A stretch of 64,000 nt of DNA from Hortaea werneckii (lineage: Eukaryota > Ascomycota > Dothideomycetes > Mycosphaerellales > Teratosphaeriaceae). Positions 1-10,515 of this stretch are shown here, piece by piece. The stretch covers positions 36,047-100,046 of the forward strand of contig JBAOKB010000157.1 of assembly GCA_037044905.1 (NCBI GenBank), given 5' to 3'. The notes under the pieces were generated by a model. The model saw nothing but the letters and a program-made list of their open reading frames with translations. It searched no databases and was not told the origin of the DNA. Made by a program: the position numbers and the translations under genes. The first letter of the stretch is position 1. The number at the start of each line of letters is the position of its first letter.

Positions 1-2
1 AG

Positions 3-347
3 TCTGCTGGTGGAAGCAAGCGCAAGCACGATGAAGACTCGATTTCTGTTTTGGTCAAGGGCTGTTACCGTGACATAGCACACATCTCAATCAACCCAAG
101 TGCCACGGTGTGCGACCTCAAGAACGCCATCCAGACCCAGCACGGCATACCGTATGACGACCATGCATCTATCGTTCGAATACCAAGCCCTTAACGACCT
201 TGCGACATTGCAAGAGGTAAGAATATCGCTTAGCACACCTTGCGAAATGTACTGAATCTTTCGCAGTACAGCTTGAAAACTGGCAGCGTAATCCATCTCG
301 TCACTCTCCTCGGACGTTATGAGTTGACGCCAATAAGCAATCATTGA
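3..347 (+). CDS. Ubiquitin-like protein, 5'-truncated (UBL cluster gene 0)
   Basis: The reading frame enters from the left edge, so the start is missing. Coding segments are 3-216 and 267-347, separated by a 50-bp intron (GTAAGA...CGCAG, branch-like TACTGAAT). The visible protein starts with a basic/acidic stretch (SKRKHDED) and then follows the ubiquitin plan: a first strand pair (SISVLVKG), a helix with 'TVCDLKNAIQTQHGIP' and, after a frame change near 165, 'LSFEYQALNDLATLQE' spliced to 'YSLKTGSVIHLV'. The last part matches the position and spacing of the ubiquitin segment ending in LHLV. The frame change is equivalent to one extra base between positions 165 and 168; it could be a sequence error or real decay. 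There is no terminal Gly-Gly; the protein ends in LLGRYELTPISNH, so conjugation is not implied. Function unknown; first member of a four-gene cluster. Confidence 0.55.
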
Positions 348-1058
348 GGAAGATGGCCTTCCTCAACCTTGTGGACTATAGCGAGCTCCACGAATTTGAT
401 GGTATGATAGCCTGCTGGTGGCGAACTGGTCTTTGTGGCAGCGAAGATAGTGCTGAGATGGTAACATTCGCGGGACGCTTCATGTAATCCAATTGATGAG
501 CCTTTTAAAATGTGGATAGGTCAAGAGCTATTTGACGGAAAACAGTGTGGCAGGATCAAATGTTTGGACTGGCACTTTCCAATCCAAATTCGACCCCCAA
601 CTGCAATATCTTTCTGCTGATGAATCTCATTGCAGCCGTGAAACAAGGTGAGGGGCCTACATGTATTCCTTTTGTACAGTGAAGAAAGCAGACTTCTCAT
701 TGAATGTGCACTGTTTTGACAAAGGGTAAGCGATGCACATGAAGCCAACACATGAAGAAGCAAATGGGTCACACCACCATTGGAAGCACCAGGCTTCCTC
801 CTGAGCGAGTCCAAGTGAAGCACTCCGCACCGTAGAATGCTTCAGCACATCAGTTGCACCAGCAACGTAGAGGATCACAGTCATGTGAAGCCACGCCTCT
901 TATCACTTCCCTCATCTATTAAAGCCTCTTGCCCTTCATGGGTTTCCTCCACCTCCAACCCCTTTTACCAACACCCTCTCGCCCCTTGGCAAGATATTTT
1001 GAACAACACAGCTTCTAACAAGGCAGAACAAACCGTCAATCAACTAACGACAGCAAAG
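348..1058. other. Intergenic, UBL genes 0 and 1
   Basis: About 710 bases with no gene I can support. A 45-codon reading frame at 353-487 lies directly after the stop of the preceding gene but resembles nothing. A reading frame in phase with the next gene begins at 837, but its first 74 codons are low-complexity and pyrimidine-rich in DNA terms, so I treat them as leader sequence. Confidence 0.5.
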
Positions 1059-2449
1059 ATGGCTGACTGGAAGGTGACCGTCCCAATCAATCTTCCTCTG
1101 ACCACCATCACGGCCATCCAAGACGGTGAAGGCATTGAAGCTGCGCTCTCTGAACTCGCCATCTCGGGCCTAGAAGGCCACACCGTCGTCCGCGACGTCG
1201 CCCGTACTATCATCGATGCGGTTAATGGTTCTGCATACCGCATCACCTCCAACAGCGAGACAACGATGCCTCCTGCTACCTACACACACCCCACTTCAAG
1301 GACCGCCAAAGGATATGAGGCATACGATTCCCTCAGCACGCCAAGAGGCTCACTCTGCAGTCAGCGAACTCTCGGACAAGAGGACAGTGTTAAGAAGGGT
1401 GGATGGTCTCCTCCATTGTATATCCACATTGTCATCCGAAGCACCATTAACAAGGATGAGCATTTCTATGTCACGCCCGATACTACCATTGCATCACTCT
1501 TCGACTCCTTCGATGCCCGCACAACCGTCTCTGGCAGGTTCTCCGGGCTTGAGCTCGAGGTCTGGGGCGAGAGAAATGTATATATTGAGGAGTCTGCCAC
1601 CATCAAGCAGGTGCGTAGTTCTATATTTCCATGAACTGGTAGAATTTGGAGATGGCAGATTGCTTACTGTTGTGGCAGCTGAGCTTGGAGAACCATGATA
1701 TATTGGTCGCGTTGGAATCTCCAGTAGTGCCTGTGACGGTGACCTTCAAAGACGCGATGTTGCGCACTCACACTGTTGAATCCAAGGAGGAAACATTGGT
1801 CAAGACTCTGCTCCTCTCATACGCTGACGGTACAGGTCATGATTGTGAGAGCCTAATCTTCGTGGTCAACGGTGAAAGGGAGCTAAGGGAGGCAGATTAC
1901 GCCTTGACTCTCCGCGATGTAAGCTCCCCTTGAATGAGTTCTAGGATCAGGTAGCCTGACTTCGCGCAGTGTGGCATTGTGAACGGTGACTTGATCACTG
2001 TTCGCCCTTGGGAGCAAGAGCCCAGGTGGATCAACATTCTCGCTGAAGATTGCTTGGGTCGCCAAAAACAATTGGCGATCAGAGAAGATGCCCGGACTTC
2101 AACACTTCGATCCCAGTATGATGCTTTGACAGGTTACGAAGCCGGATACCTTAACTTTAGCTTCAAAGGAATCAGTCTGATGAATGAGCAACAGCTGCAC
2201 ACGGTATGTACATCCCACCTGCTATGGGCGACGCGGCTAAACAGGATCCAGTCGGGCATCCGTGAAGGTTCATGCGTTGAGGTCCATCGAGAGGGATCAG
2301 AATTTGCGGCACCTTCATGCCCCCCAACATCACCAAGCCTCTTTGCTTCAAGCAGGGTCTTGTCAAATTCGTACGTCCCGGCAGCTGGGTACTCAGGCTG
2401 GGGCTATACCCCTTGCCGTAAATCAAAGAAGTGGACCGAATGGAATTGA
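1059..2449 (+). CDS. Protein with three tandem SUMO/ubiquitin-like domains (UBL cluster gene 1)
   Basis: I infer four exons: 1059-1610, 1679-1918, 1970-2203 and 2252-2449 (407 aa as read). The start MADWKVTV is chosen because the neighbouring paralogues begin MSLKxTV. The N-terminal ~65 residues are a hydrophobic-patterned module shared in outline with genes 2 and 3. Then come three beta-grasp repeats: about residues 118-198 (from 'LYIHIVIRS' to 'NHDILVAL'), 200-280 (from 'VTVTFKD' to 'GDLITVRP') and 286-356 (from 'WINILAED' to 'GSCVEVHRE'). Each has the SUMO-like order strand, strand, helix, strand (LELEVWG, LIFVVNG, LNFSFKG), loop, final strand. Every repeat is cut by a phase-0 intron just before the final strand. 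After residue 356 the reading is doubtful: a missing G near 2289 would give the more protein-like 'ICGTFMPPNITKPLCF'. No diglycine end. Role unknown; a polySUMO-like scaffold is only a guess. Confidence 0.6.
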
Positions 2450-2964
2450 GGCTGAGAACAAGATCCTGACGGTACATCAGCGGGGAAGACTGATCTGGCG
2501 TGAGAAGAGGAGGAACCACCACTATTCTTATCCTGATTGTCTATTTCTACCAGAAGTTTGGGGTTGAGTATATGTTATTCCGATAAGATGATTGATGAAA
2601 TGATTTTTCGGTGCAATCCCAGCCACTGCGAGGTATCAAGGCACATCCATTGATAGAGATCATCAAGAGATTAGAAATGGCTGGAACCTATGACATTTTT
2701 CGTGACCGAGGAAAGCACCACTGAGATGTTCTTCATTCGCCACACGCATGTCGGCACCGATGCTTCGGAGCGTGGGTGCTTGTCGCTCCTTCCTCATGTG
2801 GACGACCATAGAATTTTAGCGCAACGCTAGTGTTCCAGGTGGGTCAGGTCAACATACTGCACAACACAAGTGAAATTTCGCCTTTCAATCCTGCGTAGAA
2901 AACTTTCCACACCTCAAAGCCTCTCACCTCACCACCACAAACCAGACCTGAGTGTTCCACAAAC
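2450..2964. other. Intergenic, UBL genes 1 and 2
   Basis: About 515 bases. A reading frame to 2567 could be a continuation of gene 1 if its 3' end contains another indel, but I see no splice sites that support it. The rest holds a CACAAACATG-type leader immediately before the next start and nothing else recognisable. Confidence 0.45.
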
Positions 2965-4074
2965 ATGTCGCTGAAAATGACCGTCGAGATCGTCGCCGAC
3001 GGCCGGTCAACCAAGTGCACTGTGGAGGTGCCGCTCGCCGCCCTCTCCTTGGACGGAGATCCCTGCAGCGTTACGGCTCTGAACATTGCTGACTTCGCCG
3101 CGACCACGACTGCCGAAGTCACAAAAGCAGTCAGGCGCCAGGACAGCGACCTTGACCTCGAGAATGCAGCCACTAACGCTATGGACGCCAATGTCGAGGA
3201 GACGACTCCTGGGGAACTGGCACCGGGTATGACGACGTTGTCCAGAAGGAGGACCACCTCAACTTCAGTCAAGGGTCTTCTGCTGCACCGTCGCCGGGAG
3301 ACGATGTCAATAAAGATGGTTTCGTAATGCCCGGACCGAGAAGTTTGTCGAGGCGCAGACCGCTATAGGACTGGGTACTGCATCTTCCACACTGCAGCCG
3401 CTGCAGGATGGAATCAACGAGTGGGATCTTCGTTCAACTCGTGACCTCAACCAACCGACGAGCAGCGACCTCCCTGACCGCCAGGAAGATTGCACATTTT
3501 GCGACGAAGAATACTGCTGGGACCACCCTTCACGCTATGCCGACTCGCATGTGCTTCCCGGAGATACGAATTGCGGAAAGAGCTCTTTTCCACTGTACAA
3601 CAACGTCGCGCAGCCCACTCCAAGCGATTGGGGCCGTGACGACAGAATCAGCCAGTCTGGCGGTGACTGGGAAAACGGCCTTGGCTTCATCCCATCTACA
3701 GACGCTCAAGCTGGATTGAGTGTGGAGGAGACCTTTGTTGGAGCGGAGGCTCCAGGTGCACAGAAGATCAACGTCCGCGTTCTGGATGCTCAAGACGGTC
3801 CGGCCAATGTCAAGCAGTACACCATGAACTTAGACTGCGAGCTGTCTGCTCTGCTTCGGGAGGTAGCTTGGGATTTCTGTAGATCCCGAGGTCGATGAAG
3901 CTCTCGTACAGGGGACAGATGGTCCAACCAACAGATACCCCCAAGAAGGTCAGTGAACCAAGGGAACCCTACAGGTCAGACGCTGATTTTAATTAGATGT
4001 GGCTGGATGATGGTGATCATCTTATCCTCGAAGGGGGTCATATTCCCCGGCCCACCACTGATAGCTGGGCATGA
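2965..4074 (+). CDS. SUMO-like domain protein, frame-broken (UBL cluster gene 2)
   Basis: Starts MSLKMTVEIVADGR, closely parallel to gene 3. The frame must change by one missing base at about 3225-3227 (GGG), 3338 and 3895 to keep a protein-like reading; with those it would be about 354 aa. A 48-bp intron lies at 3949-3996. Between an N-terminal module and the C-terminal domain is a long linker with a Cys cluster ('CTFCDEEYCWDH'). The C-terminal domain runs from 'KINVRVLDAQDG' through helix 'LSALLREVAWDFCRSRG' and strand 'KLSYRGQMV' to 'DTPKKMWLDDGDHLIL', a very good match to the SUMO pattern with TP, an acidic DGD and the last strand. It ends EGG plus 12 residues, superficially like an unprocessed SUMO tail, but the Gly pair sits about four residues closer to DGD than in SUMO. 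Could be a pseudogene; the shared pattern of single-base losses favours sequence error. Confidence 0.5.
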
Positions 4075-4530
4075 ACAGATCGCAGAGGCGGTGCCATTCC
4101 GGGTCTAGGGGACGATGCTTTGATAAGGTGACTCCAATTGGGGACCAAAAGATGAGACCGAATGACGTTTGGTGCTATGGAGCAGTTGATGGAGCTGCAG
4201 AGCTGGATGCGCCTCTCGTATGGAGGCCAACTTACTAGTTGCCTTGTACACTGGATCGCTTAAGCAATACATAGGTAGCAGGCAGTCGATAAGCAGAAAC
4301 CAGATAGCATGTCACCCATCTCGCCTTTATTGCAACACGCTGTGAATGGGAAGCCGAGCTCGATCTCTCATCGCACCTTCCTTTGCAGAGACTTGGAGCT
4401 CCAGGGCCGCACTAGTGCAGGAAACTCACATTCGACTTCATGCCTCTTTCTGGGCTTCCTTCTCGCTTCTTTGCAGATACGCTCGCTTGAATTTGTCCAT
4501 TCAGACACAAGATCAAGACTGCATCCCAAG
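4075..4530. other. Intergenic, UBL genes 2 and 3
   Basis: About 455 bases. An in-frame extension of the next gene begins at 4309, adding 74 codons. I do not use it because the paralogue's protein begins at the equivalent MSLK methionine. Nothing else recognised. Confidence 0.45.
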
Positions 4531-5140
4531 ATGTCACTCAAGACGACCGTCCAGTGCCACGACAATGGCGACCTCGTGATGTCTGCCGACGTCTCCATGA
4601 AAAGTATCGGCACTACCTTCATTGACAATCAGCCTGATGAGGTCGCTCAGCGCCTTCAAACAGTGACTTGCGGTTTGGCAGGCGGGCTGATAAAGGCGGT
4701 CCAAGGCCAAGCAGAAGCAGAAGAGACAGCTACGGGCCCGAAAGAAATTGAAGATCTTGCTTCAGGCCAGTATTTGCGGACTGCCAAAGTCGACGTCACC
4801 GGTCGGCTGCCATTGATTCTTAATTGCGCCTCGTCCGGCGAAACAACCGTCGTCTTCAACTTCCGCTTCGAGACACATGTGACAATGTGCAGGATTGGCC
4901 TCACTCGAGAGTTTTATGAGGCCTTGAAAGCATTTGCTCAGCACGCTGCACAGCCCCTTGAGAAGCTACGATTCTCGCATATGGGCGATACACGGATGAC
5001 AGTCGGATTCCATAACGGCGCGACTCCAGTAGATGTGAGTTGGAACGCCTTTGTCCTCGGCCTGTCATCACACCTTGGAGCTAACAGTACGGTAGCTTGA
5101 ATTGGTTGATGGCGATCTGATAGAAGTCTTTCGGCAATAG
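4531..5140 (+). CDS. SUMO-like domain protein (UBL cluster gene 3)
   Basis: Two exons, 4531-5034 and 5096-5140, with a 61-bp intron (GTGAGT...GGTAG); 182 aa, frame intact. The N-terminal half (MSLKTTVQCHDNG to about residue 85) parallels gene 2's N-terminus. The C-terminal half is one beta-grasp domain: strands 'LPLILNCASSG' and 'TTVVFNFRF', helix 'REFYEALKAFAQHA', strand 'KLRFSHMGDTRM', loop ending 'ATPVD', then across the intron 'LELVDGDLIEVFRQ' and stop. The last segment matches SUMO's 'TP..L.MEDGD.IEV' position for position. There is no diglycine, so if related to SUMO it would act as a SUMO-like interaction domain (as in Rad60/NIP45 SLDs) rather than a conjugated modifier. This is the cleanest member of the cluster and the best anchor for a family search. 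Confidence 0.68.
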
Positions 5141-5802
5141 CAAGCTCGACCGGGTGAGCGAACAAGCGGTATGCACAAGCAGCACCTCTCGTCAGCAGGG
5201 CGGAGACAAATCAGACGGCGAGGGGGATGATGTCTCATAAAGACAGGTCGGAAATTGAACCGTGGAAGACTGCAAGACTAGATGGCTTAGCTGTGGGAAC
5301 AGTAATAAGACAATGCCCTGAAGAGAGCATGAAAGATCGTAGAGAGTTTGCTGAACGTCGGTTCTCATTTGCACACATGTTGCAGCTTCATGCTGTTCAA
5401 CCATCTTCTTTTGAATCCGTTCACATACGTGGAATGAGCCTATTCAACGCCCAAAGATGTCCATGTACGCGTGAAGTGTGCGTTACATCCTGAACATGAT
5501 GTTTCCAGTTGGGCAGGTTTGATCCAAGAAAGGTCGGACTGGATTTCAGAATTCCTTCTAGCTCAGTAATGGTAATAGTGCCGAGTACGACCTGGGCCGC
5601 ACAATCAAGGGTTTCATTTGCGTTTCATGCAGGGGCTGTTCTCGATGACGAGCTGATACTTAAAGTATGCCTCATCTGATGGAAGCATCAAATGAGTCGG
5701 GCTTGCAGCCAGCCCCACAATTCACGAATCGGGCCAGCTCTGAAGCAACATCGCTTTGATTCTCGAATCAACTCTCCCACTTGATACTCGCAACCACCTG
5801 CA
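5141..5802. other. Intergenic, UBL cluster to PRP28
   Basis: About 660 bases with no supported gene. An 88-codon reading frame at 5227-5493 has no recognisable features. The last 100 bases are presumably the PRP28 promoter and leader. Confidence 0.5.
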
Positions 5803-8195
5803 ATGGACGCGCCACCCCCACCACCGCCTGATGCCGAGTTGGCACCGCCGCCACCACCACCTTCCGACGATGTGCCACCACCTCCTCCATCATCAGATGT
5901 ACCTCCCCCGCCGCCGCCATCCGACGATGCGACAGCCAATGCGCCGGAACCCGTCGCGAAGAAGCGCAAGCTAGGATGGGGAAGCGCACCGAAAGCGCAA
6001 CCACTCTCGGTCGAAGAACTCTTAGCGAAGAAAAAAGCAGCCGATGCTGCGGCAGCGAAACCCAAATTTCTCAGCAAGAAAGAGAGAGAACGGCTGGCAC
6101 TGGAGAAGAGGGAGAAAGAAGTATCACAGCAGCAACAGAATGGGCAATCAAATGGCCATGCGCATCCGGAAACTTCTGCATCGCCGGCACCACTAGCGAA
6201 CGGCACTAAACAACCTCCCACTGGTCCCCGAGCTGGGAGAGCGAATGGAGACATCCCCACGGGTCCTGCATCGATGCGCCAACAGCAATCTGCACTGCCC
6301 AACAAAGGATACGACATGGCACCTCCACCTCCACCGAAACCCACAGCCATCACGAACGGCGCACAAACCTCCAACAGCAAGCGCGACTCCACCTCAGCCG
6401 ACCCAGACAAAACCGAAGCGGAGATGATCCGCCAACGCTACATGGGCGCCGACACCAACACCTCGACCTTCTCAGCGAAGAAGAAGCGCAAACGGACGAC
6501 AGAGAAGAAGTTCAATTTCGAATGGAACGCGGAAGAAGACACCACCGCCCTGAACCCGCTCTACGCGGAAACGACCTCCGTCGACTTCTTCGGCCGGGGC
6601 CGCCTAGGCGGGTTCAGCGACGAGAGCACGGATTCCAAGACGCGGGCGTACGCGCAGGCGATCGCACTACGGGATCCCGAGGCGGGCAAGGAGCGCGCGC
6701 GCGAGATGCTGGAGATGCAGCGGCGGATGCGCGAGGAAGGGGGTCGGAACGGGATCGATCGACACTGGTCCGAGAAGGAACTGGGCCAGATGCGCGAGCG
6801 CGACTGGCGGATTTTCAAGGAGGATTTCAATATCTCCACCAAGGGGGCAGTATCCCCAACCCCATGCGGAGCTGGAGCGAGAGTGGATTGCCCGGGTCCG
6901 TGTTGGGGATTGTGGAGGAGGTTGGGTATACGGAGCCTTCGGCGGTGCAGCGGGCGGCGATCCCGATCGCGTTGCAGAATCGGGATCTGATCGGTGTGGC
7001 GGTGACGGGATCCGGAAAGACGGCGAGTTTCCTTTTGCCGTTGTTGGTTTATATCAGTAAACTGCCGGCGTTGGATGAGTGGAACAAGAACGATGGGCCG
7101 TATTCGATTATCCTTGCCCCGACGCGTGAGTTGGCGCAACAGATTGAATTGGAGGCGAGGAAGTTCGCGACGCCGCTCGGGTTCAAATGTGTGTCGCTCG
7201 TCGGTGGACATAGTATTGAGGAGCAATCTTACAACATGCGGGATGGAGCGGAGATCATCATCGCCACGCCCGGAAGACTGGTGGACTGTATCGAGCGCCG
7301 CGTCCTCGTGCTCTCGCAGTGCTGCTACGTCATCATGGACGAAGCAGACCGCATGATCGACCTGGGGTTCGAAGAACCCGTCAACAAGATCCTCGACGCC
7401 CTGCCCGTATCGAACGAGAAACCGGACTCAGACGCGGCCGAGGACTCCAAAGCCATGCTCCGCGGCGGCTACCGCCAAACGATGATGTACACGGCCACGA
7501 TGCCCCCGGCCGTCGAACGCATCGCGCGCAAATACCTCCGCCGGCCCGCCATCGTAACCATCGGCAACGTCGGCGAAGCCGTCGACACAGTCGAACAGCG
7601 CGTCGAGTTCCTCGGCGGCGAAGACAAGCGCAAGAAACGGCTCAACGAGCTCCTGCACTCGCGCGAGTTCGCACCCCCCATCATCGTCTTCGTCAACATC
7701 AAACGCAACTGCGACGCCGTCGCCCGCGACATCGCCAAGATGGGCTTCAAGTCCGTCACCCTCCACGGCTCCAAAACCCAAGACCAGCGTGAAGCCGCCT
7801 TACAATCCCTCCGCGACGGCTCCAGCGACGTCCTCGTCGCCACCGATCTCGCGGGCCGCGGTATCGATGTCCCCGACGTCAGTCTCGTCGTGAATTTCAA
7901 TATGGCCACGAATATCGAGTCCTACACCCACCGTATCGGTCGGACAGGTCGTGCGGGGAAACAGGGTGTCGCGATTACTTTCCTCGGCTCCGAGGATAAT
8001 GAGGTGTTGTATGATCTTAAGCAGATGATTAGTAAGAGTAGTCTGAGTCGGGTTCCGGAGGAGTTAAGACGGCATGAGGCGGCGCAGCAGAAGGGTGGGG
8101 GTGGGAAACGGGGTGGTGGTGGTGGTGGTGGCGGGGGTGGGGGGAAGGCGATCGAGGAGAGTGGTGGGTTTGGTGGGAAGGGAGGGTGGGGTTAG
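5803..8195 (+). CDS. PRP28: Pre-mRNA-splicing DEAD-box ATP-dependent RNA helicase PRP28
   Basis: PRP28 (U5-100K/DDX23) displaces U1 snRNP from the 5' splice site during spliceosome activation in the nucleus. The N-terminus is proline-rich, then basic (VAKKRKLGWG), with 'FLSKKERERLALEKREKE' and the family-typical stretch 'NFEWNAEEDT', 'FFGRGRLGGF' and 'HWSEKELGQMRERDWRIF'. The helicase core has the Q-motif area, motif I (VTGSGKT), Ia (PTRELAQ), Ib (TPGRL), II (DEAD), III (TAT), V (ATDLAGRGIDV) and VI (HRIGRTGRAG). The C-terminus is Gly-rich. The frame breaks at the G run 6843-6847: five Gs are present and six are needed to join 'FNISTKG' to 'GSIPNPMRSW'. Restored length about 797 aa, normal for fungi. 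No introns. Converges with the DUF3602 gene. Identification is secure; the break is most likely a homopolymer error. Confidence 0.93.
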
Positions 8196-9034
8196 TTGTT
8201 TGCTGCTTTTACCTAGCTATTTTTTCTTTTTTCTTTTTACTTTTGGAGGAATGTAAAGAAATCCCTACCGATTTTTTTTTTTTTTTTTCCAATTTCATCC
8301 CAAGTCCCAAGAACAAAGGAGCGAAGCGAAAGGATTCCCTTTTTGATTTTCTTTTCTTTTAATTATTTCTTCCCTTTCATTCCAGCAATGGTTCTAATGC
8401 TCCCTTCTTCATAAGATCTGGATAAGTTAAATCCAGAAGGGGAAGTCGTTTCGTGTCTCGCTTTTGAATACGACTGCAATTGTACCTCCCCCTCCTCTAT
8501 TTTGATCTATGGAAAGAGACGAGGGAAGCTGCCAACTCTTCCCTCTCTTTCTTGTTTACTTTTGTTATTTTTTTTTATAAGAAAAAAGAAAGAATTTCTT
8601 GAATTAAAATAAGTGAAATTTTAAAAGGGGGTATATAACTCCTAATCCTTTTCCCCTCCTTTTCCGCTGCCGTGCTCCGGGAGAAAAGAAGTACAAAAAA
8701 GGTTCCACATCCCGTCTGGAAATTTTGACCGTGGCCACCGTACTGAAACCCAATCCCCCTGCCTGTGTCGGTCATTATCGTCGTTCGTGCCGAGAGAGAA
8801 AGAGAAGAAATAGAGAAGGATGATGTCCAAAAGCCTCTCCCCATTCATCCCAAAGCCCAACGTTTTCCTCCCGCCACTTCCTCAGTCTCAAGGTAAGGCC
8901 GGGTAGAGGAAATCCACTTTCATATCCAAAGTGTCACGGACACCCATGTGCCCTTCGCCGCCTTGTCGTGCTCGCACACGTTATCAAATATCTCTCCTTT
9001 CGCCAGGAAGAAAAAAGGGGAGTGGATCAGATCC
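8196..9034. other. Intergenic between convergent PRP28 and DUF3602 genes
   Basis: About 840 bases, pyrimidine-rich, with a 17-nt T run at 8272-8288 and many TTTTCTTTT tracts, consistent with overlapping 3' UTRs and termination zones of two convergent genes. No coding segment or RNA gene recognised. Confidence 0.55.
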
Positions 9035-9738
9035 TCAAGCCTTCTCCTCCTCAATCGCACTCTCACTCCCCCCCCCCGACCTCCCCCTTCCACCAATCCC
9101 CAAAATCTCCTTCCCCTTCTCAATCAACCCCCCACTCCCCCGTCTCCGGGACTGTGACCGGTTCTCCGCCTCGCCCGAACTATTCGACCTCCCCTCTTTC
9201 TTCTTCTGCTCCTCGCGCTCTTTGCGCTGTTCGCGCTCGGATTTCCCCACGACCGTCATATTCCCTTCGCCGCCGCGGCCCCAGTGGAAGGTCCCCTGCG
9301 CCGGCCGGTCGTGGTGTTTCGGCGCGTCGACGTCTTGGGCGAGGCGCGCGTTGGAGGGGTTGTCGTTTGAGACGATGTTGCCTGGGAACGATTGTTAGTT
9401 TGGTGGCCTTTGATACATCGATCGTCCTTTGATTTGTTCATCTTCTTCTCCGATTGGCGGTGGAGTGGATGTACTCCTTTCACCCTTCCCGCGCGCCTAA
9501 ACAATTAAGCGACAAAGAAAGGTGAAGATAGTGTGAGGATCGCAATGCGCTTACCTGTTCCTCCTCGGCCGGTGGTATAGTGCGGTTGTTTGATCTCTGG
9601 GGTGCGCATGTCGTCGGCGGTGCGGACGCTGCTGGGCCCGGAGTTGATGTTGCCTGCGCCGCCGCGACCGTGGGAAGTAGAGCGGATCTGTTCGCCGTTT
9701 TTGGCGGCATCGCGGAGGATGCGGGGTTTTTCGGCCAT
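9035..9738 (-). CDS. DUF3602-family protein (RGG-A/T/E-GN repeats)
   Basis: Two exons on the minus strand, 9738-9555 and 9381-9035, joined across a 173-bp intron (GGTAAGCGC donor, CCCAG acceptor); 176 aa. The protein carries three copies of a GRGG(A/T/E)GN motif: GRGGAGN in the first quarter, GRGGTGN created exactly by the splice junction, and GRGGEGN after 'GTFHWGRGG'. These are the signature of the fungal DUF3602 family, for which no function is established. The C-terminus is highly charged (REQRKEREEQKKKEG) and ends Gly/Ser-rich. The recovery of the motif across the splice site makes the gene model strong. No membrane segment or signal peptide. Divergent from the FMP32-like gene. Confidence 0.85.
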
Positions 9739-10515
9739 GATCTGGATTGCTGCTGTTTTTCTGAATGCGCTGTTCGAATTGGGCGTGCGACGGGCGGTGT
9801 AGGTGACGATGGTGGTGGTGGTGGTGTTGCCGCTCGAGCTTGTTGGTCACTGAAGGCGGATATTTCTTTCTGAGTGGTGCGGTCGGGGAGTCGGAGACAA
9901 GGAAAGGGAAGAATGCAAAGAAAAGTGAAATGGGAAAGCACTGGTCAGATGACGTGTGCCGTTCTTTGTACTTGACCTCTCCCAAGACCTTCCTTCCTCA
10001 ACTGTCATCGTGGACATGGCTTGATGGCATGGCATGCCTTTTGCCAAGGATCCAGCTGGGAGGCGATCGACTTGGGCGCCTGACGGAGAGTTTGCATCGC
10101 GTAATCTTACCTACCCAAATAGGTACAGCCTGACCCCTCCATCACTTCCCTTTTCGCGTCAGGTCCTGGTATGTGCCTGCCGTGCCACCATGGCCATGTG
10201 ATTGATCCTGTGTCTTGATTGGTGACCGCTCTAAACAGAGACAGAAGTCACCATCGGTCGAGTCCCATGGGAGGAAAGAACAGAAGGAGTAGAGAAGGGA
10301 GTCGCGATAGATAAGGCCAGACTGCCTCGTCGCTGATTGGCTGGGAGAGAGTCGGGCAGACTGGTTGTTTCTGAATGGAGAAGCGACGAAGCTGGCCCAC
10401 CTGCCCATCTTAAGCCGACTTCATCCACCTCTCCCGCCGAGTAATCTATAAACATACAGTATCTCCTCACGACACCGCACGTCTACACCGGGCACACCTC
10501 TCTCCGCCGCCCACC
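9739..10515. other. Divergent intergenic region, DUF3602 / FMP32-like
   Basis: About 780 bases between two divergent starts. Reading frames on both strands are short and unlike any protein I know. Probably promoter and leader sequence of both neighbours. Confidence 0.5.

Noticed and set aside
353..487. 45-codon frame right behind UBL gene 0
   Set aside because: Too short, no similarity to neighbours, no splice sites linking it to a domain.
837..1058. In-frame N-terminal extension of UBL gene 1
   Set aside because: Paralogues begin at the equivalent of the Met at 1059, and the extension reads like translated leader sequence.
5688..6410. 240-codon Gly/Ser/Phe-rich frame on the minus strand
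   Set aside because: Mirror image of the proline-rich PRP28 N-terminus; composition fully explained by the opposite strand.
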